Source: Flavobacterium ginsengisoli
GTDB taxonomy: Bacteria; Bacteroidota; Bacteroidia; Flavobacteriales; Flavobacteriaceae
Assembly (NCBI RefSeq): GCF_029625315.1
Contig: NZ_CP121110.1
Span: forward strand, 3,667,001-3,731,000
Direction: 5' to 3'
Length of the DNA: 64,000 nucleotides
Both the position numbers and the translations under genes were made by a program. Below the pieces are notes generated by a model. The model was not told the DNA's origin. It was given only the letters and a program-made list of their open reading frames with translations, and ran no database searches. Positions 26,492-34,745 of the stretch are shown here, one piece after another. Numbering within the stretch: the stretch's first letter is position 1; every line of letters starts with the position of its first letter.

Positions 26492-26651
26492 TTTGCCACG
26501 AATTACACGAATTGTCACTAATTTTATTTAGCCACAGATTAAAAGGATTATTTAGATTTATAGATTCTTTAAAAAATCATCTTAATCCTTTTAATCTGTG
26601 GCTGAAATTATCAAAATTTAATTCGTGCGAATTTGTGTAATTCGTGGCAAA
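26492..26651. repeat. Nested palindromes (two repeat families, one inside the other)
   Basis: The outer arms at 26492-26513 and 26630-26651 (core GCCACGAATTACACGAATT) are reverse complements with one mismatch. Inside them the inner arms at 26531-26550 and 26583-26602 (GCCACAGATTAAAAGGATTA) are perfect. The inner family recurs at 28961-29023 and 37009-37159. The right arm overlaps a spurious upstream extension of the kinase frame. Confidence 0.85.
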
Positions 26652-26662
26652 AACAAAAAAAT

Positions 26663-28132
26663 ATGCTAAACTTCAAAATGACAATGCTTTCACTTCGTAC
26701 CAGGATTTTCCTGTCGATGATTGTATTGATTGTTGTAGCATCTTTTTTATTGGCTTCGATTTCGATTATTCAGTTTAAAACTGAGGCCAAAGAATATCAT
26801 CAGGAACGTTTAGAACGAAAAGAAAATGCGGTAAAAGAACATATCAATTACGTTCTGGCAACTACAACTTATCCGCTAAAAACTCAGAATCTGGATTTGA
26901 TTTTTAAAGATAAAATCCACGAGCTGGCACAGATTCATAAAATCGAAATCAACATTTATAGTCTTGACGGCAAACTTTTAAAATCTTCAAAAGAGTCTTT
27001 TGCGGTTGACAAAGCACCGCCACCAATTCCAGAATACATTCTCAAATTAGTTCGATCTTCTATCGAAAAGCGATTTGTAGACATAAAAACGATTGATGGA
27101 GTTAAAAACCGATCGTCATACAGTTTAATTAAAGACGAAAAATTCAAACCACTCGGAATCTTGAATCTTCCATATTTAGAAGACGACGGATATTACGATA
27201 ACGAATTGAATACTTTTCTAATCCGTTTAAGTCAGGTGTATTCTTTTATGCTTATTGTGGCTTTTGCGTTAGCATATTTCCTTTCAACTTATATTACAAA
27301 ATCACTTAAAACCATTTCAGATCGTTTGGAAGAAACCAATTTGGATCAGAAAAACGAGAAAATTGTTTTAGAAGCAAACAGTAAAGAAGTTAACTTCCTG
27401 ATAAAAGCGTATAATGGAATGGTTGACAAACTGGAAACGAGTGCAATTAAATTGGCACAAAGCGAACGTGAAGAAGCTTGGCGCGAAATGGCGAAACAAG
27501 TCGCACACGAAATTAAAAATCCGCTTACGCCAATGCGTTTGACGGTTCAGAGTTTTCAAAGAAAATTTGATCCTACTGCTCCTGATGTGAAGCAGAAAAT
27601 GAATGATTACTCCGAAACCTTGATTCAGCAGATTGATACTATGACAGCTGTGGCCTCGGCGTTTTCGAATTTTGCTTCAATGCCGGCGCAACAAAATGAA
27701 ACGCTGAATGTAGTTGAAGTTGTCGAACTGGCTTTGGACATTTTCAACGAAGATTATATTTCTTTCGAAAAAGAAGAAGAAGAAATCATTTCTAAAATGG
27801 ATCGTACGCAATTGATCCGTGTAATTACCAATTTGGTAAAAAATGCAACTCAGGCCATTCCCGAAAGCCAGTTTCATAAATCAATTGTAGTATCTGTAAA
27901 AAGAAGTGGCAATAATGTTGAGATTGCAGTAAAAGACAACGGAATCGGAATTCAGAAACAAGATATAGGAAGGATTTTCGAACCAAAATTCACTACCAAA
28001 ACCAGCGGTATGGGACTTGGACTCGGAATTATCAAAAACATTATAGAAAATTACAAAGGAACAATTACCTTTGAGTCAACTTATGGAAAAGGAACTACGT
28101 TTACAGTTTCTCTCCCGATCACGAACTCATAA
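26663..28132 (+). CDS. Membrane sensor histidine kinase (NtrY-like, HAMP)
   Basis: The 489-aa product has a first membrane helix (about residues 10-32), a periplasmic sensor region of about 150 residues, a second helix near 190-210, a HAMP linker, a HisKA domain with the phosphorylated His in AHEIKNPLTPMRL, and an ATPase domain with NLVKNATQAIP (N box), KDNGIGI (G1) and GMGLGLGI (G2). The HEIKNPLTP sequence is typical of NtrY-type kinases. I start at the ATG at 26663, since the upstream frame lies in a palindromic repeat. No response regulator gene is adjacent, so it is an orphan here. Confidence 0.9.
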   Translation: MLNFKMTMLSLRTRIFLSMIVLIVVASFLLASISIIQFKTEAKEYHQERLERKENAVKEHINYVLATTTYPLKTQNLDLIFKDKIHELAQIHKIEINIYSLDGKLLKSSKESFAVDKAPPPIPEYILKLVRSSIEKRFVDIKTIDGVKNRSSYSLIKDEKFKPLGILNLPYLEDDGYYDNELNTFLIRLSQVYSFMLIVAFALAYFLSTYITKSLKTISDRLEETNLDQKNEKIVLEANSKEVNFLIKAYNGMVDKLETSAIKLAQSEREEAWREMAKQVAHEIKNPLTPMRLTVQSFQRKFDPTAPDVKQKMNDYSETLIQQIDTMTAVASAFSNFASMPAQQNETLNVVEVVELALDIFNEDYISFEKEEEEIISKMDRTQLIRVITNLVKNATQAIPESQFHKSIVVSVKRSGNNVEIAVKDNGIGIQKQDIGRIFEPKFTTKTSGMGLGLGIIKNIIENYKGTITFESTYGKGTTFTVSLPITNS

Positions 28133-28143
28133 AATATAGCGTC

Positions 28144-28927
28144 ATGAACTACGAAAATCTTTTAATTTCTATTGAAGAAAATATCGCGACAATTACCATA
28201 AACAGACCAACAAAATTGAATGCTTTGAACAAAGCAACAATTAGTGATCTAAGTAAAGCGATAAAATTATTGGGTAAAAATGATGATATCCGCGTTATTA
28301 TTTTAACGGGAAGCGGTGAGAAAGCATTTGTCGCTGGAGCTGATATTTCAGAATTTGCTAATTATACTATTGTTGAAGGCGCGCAATTGGTCGCTGAAGG
28401 TCAAGAATCTCTTTTTGATTTAATCGAAGGGTTGAAAAAACCTGTTATTGCAAGCAATAAACGGATTTGCATTAGGAGGCGGATTAGAATTGGCAATGGC
28501 ATGTCATTTTAGAATTGCTTCTGATAATGCAAAAATGGGACTTCCAGAAGTTACTTTAGGATTAATTCCTGGTTATGGAGGAACACAGCGTTTGCCTCAA
28601 TTGGTTGGAAAAGGCCGTGCGATGGAGATGATCATGACCGCTGCAATGATTTCTGCAGAAGAAGGAAAACAATACGGTTTAGTAAATCACGTAGTTTCTC
28701 AAGCTGAGCTTTTGTCTTTTACGAATGTAATTGCTCAAAAAATCATTAAAAATGCGCCTTTCGCTATTGCGAAAGCTATAAAAGCAATCAATGCTAATTT
28801 TACAGATGGTAAAAACGGTTTTGATGTTGAAATAAAATCATTCGGAAAATGCTTTGGAACTGCTGACTTTAAAGAAGGAACAACAGCATTTTTAGAAAAA
28901 CGTAAAGCCGAATTTACAGGAAAATAA
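28144..28927 (+). CDS. Enoyl-CoA hydratase/isomerase (crotonase family), frameshifted near 28452
   Basis: Corrected, this is a 260-aa crotonase. RPTKLNALNKATI, the oxyanion-hole blocks AFVAGADISEF and NGFALGGGLELAMACHFRIAS, and PEVTLGLIPGYGGTQRLP with the catalytic Glu are visible. An inserted base at 28450-28455 (GCAAGC for GCAGC) breaks PVIAAINGFALGGG. It would hydrate 2-enoyl-CoA in fatty-acid breakdown or another acyl-CoA route. The gene follows the histidine kinase by 11 bp. Confidence 0.92.
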
Positions 28928-28960
28928 AATTTTCTTAACCGTAAAAAATATTAATTTTTA

Positions 28961-29023
28961 GCCACAGATTATTTGGATTAAAAGGATTTACAGGAATCTG
29001 TGTTAATCTCTATAATCTGTGGC
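28961..29023. repeat. Palindromic GCCACAGATT repeat
   Basis: GCCACAGATT (28961-28970) and its reverse complement AATCTGTGGC (29014-29023) bound a partly paired spacer. It is the same family as the inner palindrome at 26531-26602. A run of TTTGCG units follows at about 29050-29080. Confidence 0.75.
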
Positions 29024-29142
29024 TGATTTTTTTGCTCAATTCTTGTGTTCTTTGCGTAAATCTTTGCGACCTTTGCGGTTAAAATAATAGACAAAGATTG
29101 TAAAAACCTTAGAATCTCAGAACCTTAGCAACTTTAAAAAAA

Positions 29143-29541
29143 ATGTACGAACCAATATTTGCCCTTTTTTGTGAACGAGTTAAAGAAAGCATCCAAAACG
29201 GAACTTTTGCAAAACTGACTTTGGCCAAAACCATGGGCGATACAGAACTTAAAAATGTATATTTCCGATTGGTTCTCAATGAAGATAATACATTCTCAAT
29301 TTCGCTGACTTTTAGATATAAAACAGAAGAAGTAGAAAGCATTCATACATTGGATGAAGCCTTATTGATTTTAGGCACTCACATTAAAAAACCTTTTTTA
29401 ACCGCACTTTTATTTACAACTAACGATGATGTTACTTTTAAAGTAAATAAAAAAAATGCTGGAAGTATTATCGAGCAAGCACCAACTTTTAAAAATGCTT
29501 CGCCGGTTATGTTGGAAATGATTGAAAAGGGAATTGTTTAG
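29143..29541 (+). CDS. Hypothetical protein, 132 aa
   Basis: The product is soluble with no signal peptide and no motif that I know. It reads as alternating strands and helices, with CERVKESIQNGTFAKLTL near the start and EQAPTFKNASPVMLEMIEKG at the end. The good codon usage and the clear ATG after an A-rich leader support it as a gene. It is followed after 24 bp by the DinB gene on the same strand. I do not assign a function. Confidence 0.65.
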   Translation: MYEPIFALFCERVKESIQNGTFAKLTLAKTMGDTELKNVYFRLVLNEDNTFSISLTFRYKTEEVESIHTLDEALLILGTHIKKPFLTALLFTTNDDVTFKVNKKNAGSIIEQAPTFKNASPVMLEMIEKGIV

Positions 29542-29565
29542 AACTCTAATTTTCAAACTCAAATA

Positions 29566-30051
29566 ATGGAAGAATTAAAGGGGATATTATGGCGACAATT
29601 TGGAGCTGTAATAGATATGCTGGAAAGTTCAATTTTAGTTTGTCCTGATAATTTTTGGGATAAAAAAGATTTTTGGTATTCTGTTTATCACACCATTTTT
29701 TGGATTGATTATTATTCGTCTGTAAAACCAGACGAATTTTCTCCGCCACAACCATTTTCCTTATCTGAGTTTGATCCAGAAATAATTTTGCCTGAAAGGA
29801 TTTATCTAAAAGAAGAATTGCTAGAATATCTTGAGCATTCCCGTAAAAAGGTTTTTCTTTTAATTGAAGGCTTAAATGAAGAAACTTCAAAAGAAAGATT
29901 CATTACAAAGAATAAGGATTTTAACAGAATTGAAATGATTTTATACAACATGAGACATGTTCAGCATCATGTTGGCCAGTTGAATTTATTGCTAAGACAA
30001 AACGTAGATGTAGCTGGAGAATGGGTTTCTCAAACGGATAAAAAATATTGA
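29566..30051 (+). CDS. DinB-superfamily protein
   Basis: The 161-aa product is a four-helix bundle of the DinB/YfiT type. The likely metal-binding histidines are in SVYHTIFWIDYY and MRHVQHHVGQLN, the usual His positions of the family. Members include thiol-dependent transferases such as the bacillithiol-linked BstA group. A bacilliredoxin gene at 38970 shows that the organism may use bacillithiol, so a link is plausible but unproven. Confidence 0.82.
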   Translation: MEELKGILWRQFGAVIDMLESSILVCPDNFWDKKDFWYSVYHTIFWIDYYSSVKPDEFSPPQPFSLSEFDPEIILPERIYLKEELLEYLEHSRKKVFLLIEGLNEETSKERFITKNKDFNRIEMILYNMRHVQHHVGQLNLLLRQNVDVAGEWVSQTDKKY

Positions 30052-30101
30052 TATTTGTGAAGGCCCTAAGAACCGTTACATATAGCTCTGCAAAACAACC
30101 T

Positions 30102-30755
30102 CTAAACCAGCTTTACAAACAAATTAGAAGCAATTTTATTCGAAATAGATAATTCCGTACCATTCACTTTAATTTTAACTGATAGATCGAAGGATTCTTT
30201 AGAAAGCAATTCAATTTTTGAACCCAAAGCAATTCCTTGTTTGTCCAGATATTTCAAAAACTCCGAAGAAGTATCTTTTACGCCAACACAAACTCCAGTT
30301 TGATTTTCTTCAAGCTCTGATAAAAGGTATTTTTCAATTTTAATGATTCGCCCATTTGCATCTGGAATAGGATCTCCGTGCGGATCTTCGGTTGGATTTC
30401 CAAGAAAATCATCCAAACGGTTAATCAATTGTTCCGATTTGATGTGTTCGAGCTGTTCTGCGATATCGTGCACTTCATCCCAGCTAAAGTTTAATTTTTC
30501 AACCAAAAACACTTCCCAAAGACGGTGTTTTCTCACAATCATTTTTGCGACTAACTTTCCATTTTCAGTTAGTGATACACCTTGGTATTTTTTATAATTC
30601 ACCAAATCTTTCTCTGCTAGCTTTTTAAGCATATCGGTTACAGAGGAAGCTTTCGTTTCCATAATTTCCGCAATAGCATTCGTGCTAACTTCTGTTTCTG
30701 AAGCAGCAGTCAGATGATAGATCGATTTTAAGTAGTTTTCTTCTGAAAAGGTCAT
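30102..30755 (-). CDS. DtxR-family metal-dependent repressor (MntR-like)
   Basis: The 217-aa product has an N-terminal winged HTH (TFSEENYLKSIYHLTAASETEVSTN and TKASSVTDMLKKLAEKDLV), a dimerisation domain with metal ligands (RKHRLWEVFLVEKL, HDIAEQLEHIKSEQL) and a C-terminal FeoA-like SH3 domain (LDKQGIALGSKIELLSKE). It represses transport genes when Mn2+ or Fe2+ is bound. It lies 100 bp downstream of the Nramp gene on the same strand, so manganese control is likely. The palindrome at 32779-32796 is its best candidate site. Confidence 0.9.
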   Translation of the reverse strand: MTFSEENYLKSIYHLTAASETEVSTNAIAEIMETKASSVTDMLKKLAEKDLVNYKKYQGVSLTENGKLVAKMIVRKHRLWEVFLVEKLNFSWDEVHDIAEQLEHIKSEQLINRLDDFLGNPTEDPHGDPIPDANGRIIKIEKYLLSELEENQTGVCVGVKDTSSEFLKYLDKQGIALGSKIELLSKESFDLSVKIKVNGTELSISNKIASNLFVKLV

Positions 30756-30765
30756 TTTTTTAAGC

Positions 30766-30854
30766 TTCTAAGTTTCTAAGATGCTGAGGTGCTAAGTTTT
30801 TTTCGGGCTTTTTAATAAAAAGCTTAGAATCTTAGTAGCTTATCATCTTAGAAA
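30766..30854. repeat. Degenerate CTTAG-type inverted repeat
   Basis: The left half carries CTAAGTTTCTAAGATGCTGA and the right half the reverse pattern CTTAGAATCTTAGTAGC...TCTTAGAAAC, so the gap between mntH and the DtxR gene forms a long loose palindrome with a period of about 10 bp. Relatives lie at 3903-3943, 29108-29134, 39390-39425 and 39508-39545. Confidence 0.65.
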
Positions 30855-30856
30855 CT

Positions 30857-32723
30857 TTATTTAACAATCAACAAAGGTATCGAAATTTTATGTCTCAATT
30901 TATCTACTGTTGTGCCGAAAAGAATATCTTTCAATCCAGTGTGGCCGTGGGTTCCCATGACTAGAATATCGAAACTTCCTTCGTTTATAATTTTCGGAAT
31001 TACGTTGTTTGGTTTTCCAAATCCAAGTTCGGTTTTAATTTTGAACCCTTTTTCGGAAAGCATTTCTTTATATTTTAATAATAATTTTTCGTCGATTGTA
31101 GTTTCATGATCGTGAATATTAACACCATACATTAAAGCACCAACGGTTTCTACAATGTGAATGAGCGTATATTCGGTGTCAATGCCACCCAATTCAAAGG
31201 CTTTGTTTAAAGCTACTTCGTCTGCACTTGAGAAATCTACTGAAATAGCAATATTTTGAATGCTCTGACTTTGTTTAGGCGAAAAATGAAGATTAAGCTT
31301 ATGCGGTGAATGGTTTATTGTTTTTGATTTGAATTTGGCAATAAATGGTTTGAAAATGATATATAATAATAACGCCGAGAATCCAAAAGCCAAAGGAACA
31401 ACAGTAAGCCAGAGAATTGTTGGATGATCGGAGCTTGCTAACCATGAAGTGATTTCGTCATAAACCAATTTCGCATTCAGAGAAACAATAATCGAAGCAA
31501 TAATCCAAGAAACAACCTGAGTGGTTCTAGAAATATGAAAACCATTCATTTTAGATTTATCGCTCACAAAGTGAATCAGCGGAATAATGGCAAATCCCAA
31601 TTGTAAACTCAAAATCACCTGACTTAGAATTAAGAGCTTTCCCGTGACGCTTTCGCCATAAATTAAAATTACGATTACAGCAGGAATAATAGCAATTAAA
31701 CGCGTTATGATTCTACGAACCCAAGGTTGAATTCTAAAATGCAGATAACCTTCCATTACGATTTGACCGGCTAATGTTCCTGTTACCGTCGAACTTTGTC
31801 CAGCAGCGATTAAGGCGACAGCAAATAAAACGGGTGCCCATTTGGTTCCTAACAACGGTTCAAGAAATTGATGCGCGTCTTGAATTTCTGCGACTTCAAA
31901 CATTCCGTTTTTATGGAAAGTGGCTGCGGCAAGAATTAAAATGGCGACATTTACGAAGAAAGCAAGATTTAAAGCTATGGTTGAATCGATTAAATTGTAT
32001 TTTAAAGCTTGTTTGATTCCCGCTGGCGTTCTGTCAAATTTTCTTGTTTGTACTAAGGACGAATGCAAGTACAAGTTGTGAGGCATTACAGTTGCTCCGA
32101 TAATTCCGATCGCAATATATAAAGCCGCAGAGTTTGGAATTGAAGGAATAAGTCCTTCGAAAATCTTATGAACTTCAGGTTCTGCAAAAATCATTTCAAA
32201 AATGAAAGAGAAGCCAATAATCGCCACTAAAGCAATAATGAATGCTTCCATCTTGCGAATTCCTTTATTGATTAGAAAAAGCAATAAAAAGGTGTCTAAA
32301 ACGGTAATGAGAACAGCTTCGAGTAACGGAATTCCGAAAAGAAGATTAATTCCTATAGCCATTCCAAGAACTTCGGCAAGATCACAGGCTGCAATTGCAA
32401 TTTCAGCAAGAAAATATAAAATGTAATTAATGTATTTGGAATAGGTTTCTCGAGAGGCTTGCGCAAGGTCGCGCTGAGTTACAATTCCGAGACGGGCGCT
32501 CAAACTCTGCAAGAGCAAAGCCATTAAGTTGCTCATTAATAAAACCCAAACTAAAGTGTAGCCAAATTGGCTTCCGCCGGCAATATCTGTCGCCCAGTTT
32601 CCGGATCCATATAACCAACGCTTACTAAATATGCAGGGCCTAAGAAGGCTAAAATTTTTCTAAAACCTTTTTTTTGTTTTCGGTAGAAACCGATTCATGG
32701 ACTTCTTCTAAAGATTTAGTCAT
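30857..32723 (-). CDS. mntH: Nramp Mn2+/Fe2+ transporter fused to a universal stress domain, two frameshifts
   Basis: Corrected, this is about 622 aa. Residues 1-410 form an Nramp transporter: the DPGNW metal-binding motif near residue 40, many helices, and MPHNLYLHSSLVQTR. Residues of about 480-622 are a UspA domain (IAISVDFSSADEVAL, with VMGTHGHTGLKDILFGTTVDKL). The start is ATG 32721-32723. Two single-base deletions break the N-terminal part: a run of A one short (32668-32675) and one G lost in DPGNW (32601-32602). It imports Mn2+ or Fe2+ by proton coupling. It lies between zur and the DtxR gene on the same strand. Confidence 0.92.
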
Positions 32724-32742
32724 TGTAAAAGTATTGTTTTCA

Positions 32743-32750
32743 CAAATATA
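32743..32750 (-). promoter_or_regulatory. mntH -7 promoter element
   Basis: TATATTTG on the minus strand matches the TAnnTTTG consensus 20 bp before the mntH start codon. A TTG lies about 22 bp further upstream, a looser spacing than normal. Confidence 0.5.
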
Positions 32751-32778
32751 GAGAAAAATTATATTCGCGAAACAATAT

Positions 32779-32796
32779 TTTTAGACAAGTCTAAAA
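32779..32796. promoter_or_regulatory. Candidate MntR/DtxR operator before mntH
   Basis: TTTTAGACAAGTCTAAAA is an 8-2-8 inverted repeat with perfect arms, just upstream of the mntH promoter and 2 bp past the stop of the upstream zur gene. A DtxR-type repressor is encoded next to mntH. A related site (TTTAGTTTTGTCTAAA) lies over the promoter of the TonB receptor at 34715-34730. Confidence 0.65.
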
Positions 32797-32797
32797 G

Positions 32798-33191
32798 TTA
32801 AATGTTAGAATTTAAACAATTCGGGCATAATCCAGATAACGTAAAATTGATTTCGTTAACTTTATAATTGTGTGGCATAATATAACTCGGTTTTACACTT
32901 TCAAGACAAGTTATCTCATGACAATTCTCACAGCTAAAATGAGCATGGTTATGAATATGTACGCGCTGATGCGAATGATTGCATTTGGCATATTTTACGG
33001 TTCCGTCTAGATTCGAAATTTTATGAATAACATCTTCATTAACTAATCGATCTAGAATTCTGTAAATGGTTACGCGATCGCATAAATCATTTAATTGTTT
33101 TTGAATTTCGGTATGCGAAAGAGCGGTCTTAGATTTCTCAAAAACTTCTAAAACGGCTGTCTTTGTCTGCGGTATTACGTGTAGTTTTCAT
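32798..33191 (-). CDS. Fur-family regulator, probably Zur, frameshifted near 33168
   Basis: Reading both frames gives a 130-aa Fur-family protein that starts MKTTRNTAAKTAVLEVFEKS. It has a winged HTH (DRVTIYRILDRLVNEDVIHK), a His-rich metal region (CNHSHQRVHIHNHAHFSCENC) and the CxxC pairs CENC and CPNC that hold the structural zinc. An inserted A at 33165-33170 (GCAGAC for GCAGC on the gene strand) breaks the frame near residue 9. It is divergent from the MerC-like gene, and two TGCAAC-N3-GTTGCA sites lie between them. Zinc is the likely signal; Fur or Mur specificity is possible. Confidence 0.85.
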
Positions 33192-33214
33192 TTTTTACGG
33201 AATTAAAAATTAAA

Positions 33215-33229
33215 TGCAACTTGGTTGCA
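33215..33229. promoter_or_regulatory. Candidate Zur operator 1
   Basis: TGCAAC-TTG-GTTGCA is a perfect 6-3-6 inverted repeat in the zur/merC divergent region. Its right half covers the TTG (-33) element of the merC-side promoter. Confidence 0.65.
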
Positions 33230-33252
33230 ATTAATAAAATTGTATATATTTG
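33225..33252 (+). promoter_or_regulatory. Promoter of the MerC-like gene
   Basis: TTG at 33225-33227 is followed after 17 bp by TATATTTG at 33245-33252, close to the Bacteroidota consensus, 32 bp before the start codon. Both elements overlap candidate operators. Confidence 0.6.
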
Positions 33253-33265
33253 CAACAAAATTGCA
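33251..33265. promoter_or_regulatory. Candidate Zur operator 2
   Basis: TGCAAC-AAA-ATTGCA repeats operator 1 with one mismatch and identical 6-3-6 spacing, 36 bp further on. It begins on the last two bases of the -7 element. Confidence 0.55.
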
Positions 33266-33284
33266 TTAAGCAAAAGTACACATA

Positions 33285-33638
33285 ATGAAGAAAATAAGCA
33301 CATCCTTTTACGATATTTTAGGAATTTCGAGCGCAACCATTTGTTTGGTTCATTGCTTGATTTTTCCTCTTTTAACGATTCTTCCTTTAGGTTTGAGTCA
33401 CAACCCAATTATAGATTTACTATTTGCTTCGATAGGTTTATTTGCAATTCTCAAAATTATAAAAAAATCAGCTCTTTTGGTATCGTCCATTTTAGTTGTT
33501 TCAATGGCCCTAATTTGGATTAGTATTTTGACAGAACTCTTTTTCGAAATTCATCTTGATTTGATCTATTTTGGCGGAATTGGAATGATCATCGGGCACT
33601 TAATCAATTATAAATTACATAAAAAACAAAATCATTAA
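33285..33638 (+). CDS. MerC-domain small membrane protein
   Basis: The 117-aa product has four membrane helices. The MerC-type start SFYDILGISSATICLVHCLIFP has Cys and His placed as in MerC metal transporters, and the second half contains paired helices ending in a His/Lys tail (HKKQNH). MerC proteins move Hg2+ or other soft or divalent metals across the inner membrane. With Zur-like operators in front, zinc is the more likely cargo here. It is followed after 10 bp by the dithiol oxidoreductase gene. Confidence 0.8.
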   Translation: MKKISTSFYDILGISSATICLVHCLIFPLLTILPLGLSHNPIIDLLFASIGLFAILKIIKKSALLVSSILVVSMALIWISILTELFFEIHLDLIYFGGIGMIIGHLINYKLHKKQNH

Positions 33639-33648
33639 AAATAGAAAT

Positions 33649-34560
33649 ATGGAACAGAAGCATTTTGAAGTGATTATTGTTGGCGGCAGTTATAGCGGAT
33701 TGTCTGCGGCAATGAGTTTAGGGCGTTCTTTGCGTCAGGTTTTGGTTATTGATAGCGGTTTGCCTTGCAACAGACAAACACCGCATTCTCATAATTTTAT
33801 TACACAAGACGGTGAGAAACCAGCAGTTATTTCGGCGAAAGCCAAACTGCAAGTTGACATTTATAAAACCGTTCAATTTTATAATGGATTGGCTGTACAA
33901 GTTATTAAAACAGAAAACGGTTTCGAAATCACGACCGAATCTGGCAATATTTTTACTTCGAGAAAAATATTGTTTGCAACTGGAGTTAGAGATTTACTTC
34001 CAGAAATTGAAGGTTTTGCTCCATGCTGGGGAATTTCGGTTTTGCATTGTCCATATTGTCATGGTTATGAAGTTAAAAATGAAAAAACGGCCATTATTGC
34101 CAATGGAGAAATGGGGTACGAATATGCCAAACTGATTTCAAACTGGACAAAAGACCTTCGCTTGTGTACTAATGGAAAATCAGAACTGACTGCAGAACAA
34201 ACAAAAACTCTTAAAAATCATGGTGTTCTAATTTTAGAAGAAGAAATAGATTCTTTAGAACATAATGATGGCTATGTTTCAAACATCATTTTCAAAAATG
34301 GAGAAAAAGTTGAGGTAAAAGCTATTTATGCGAGACCGCCATTTGAACAGCATTGTCCTATCCCCGAAACTTTAGGATGTGATAGCGACGAACAAGGATT
34401 ACTGAAAGTAGATGCCATGCAGAAAACTAATATTTCTGGCGTTTTTGCAAGTGGCGATTGCACAACGCAAATGCGATCTGTAGCAATTGCGGTTTCTACG
34501 GGCTCTTTTGCTGGAGCGGTGATTAATAAAGAACTTATTGACGAAGATTTTAGTCAATAG
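33649..34560 (+). CDS. FAD-dependent thioredoxin reductase-like dithiol oxidoreductase
   Basis: The 303-aa product has an FAD-binding GGSYSGLSAA near residue 12, the redox motif CPYCHGYE near 134-141, a reduced NAD(P) site (IANGEMGYEYA, lacking a good GxGxxG) and the C-terminal FAD block VFASGDCTTQMRSVAIAVSTG. CxxCHGxE with a weak nucleotide site resembles the O2-using dithiol oxidases GliT and HlmI more than standard TrxB. It could oxidise a small dithiol or serve as a low-molecular-weight disulfide reductase. It is co-transcribed with the MerC-like gene. Confidence 0.8.
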   Translation: MEQKHFEVIIVGGSYSGLSAAMSLGRSLRQVLVIDSGLPCNRQTPHSHNFITQDGEKPAVISAKAKLQVDIYKTVQFYNGLAVQVIKTENGFEITTESGNIFTSRKILFATGVRDLLPEIEGFAPCWGISVLHCPYCHGYEVKNEKTAIIANGEMGYEYAKLISNWTKDLRLCTNGKSELTAEQTKTLKNHGVLILEEEIDSLEHNDGYVSNIIFKNGEKVEVKAIYARPPFEQHCPIPETLGCDSDEQGLLKVDAMQKTNISGVFASGDCTTQMRSVAIAVSTGSFAGAVINKELIDEDFSQ

Positions 34561-34570
34561 AAAAGAATGT

Positions 34571-34640
34571 TAAACCACATAAGTTATATAAGTTCATTTT
34601 AGCACTAACTTAAATTAGCTTATATAACTTATATGGTTTA
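34571..34640. repeat. Inverted repeat, same family as 22217-22296
   Basis: Arms of 22 bp at 34571-34592 and 34619-34640 pair with one mismatch and share the core CATAAGTTATATAAG with the hemA/hemC repeat. It lies just after the oxidoreductase gene. Confidence 0.8.
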
Positions 34641-34714
34641 AAAAAATATAACATCTTGAATTCAATCAGTTTGAAATTTTTTGTTTTAAGAATAAATATT
34701 TGTCAAATTTAATT

Positions 34715-34730
34715 TTTAGTTTTGTCTAAA
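34715..34730. promoter_or_regulatory. Candidate metal-regulator site over the TonB receptor promoter
   Basis: TTTAGTTTTGTCTAAA matches 12 of 16 positions of the mntH palindrome core TTTAGACAAGTCTAAA. A -7 element TAGTTTTG (34717-34724) lies within it, so a bound repressor would cover the promoter. A related TTTGTCAAATTTAA lies just upstream. Confidence 0.45.
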
Positions 34731-34745
34731 TTTAATTTTATAATA

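Noticed and set aside
26633..26662. Upstream start for the histidine kinase
   Set aside because: It lies in the right arm of a palindromic repeat; ATG 26663 gives a normal membrane start.
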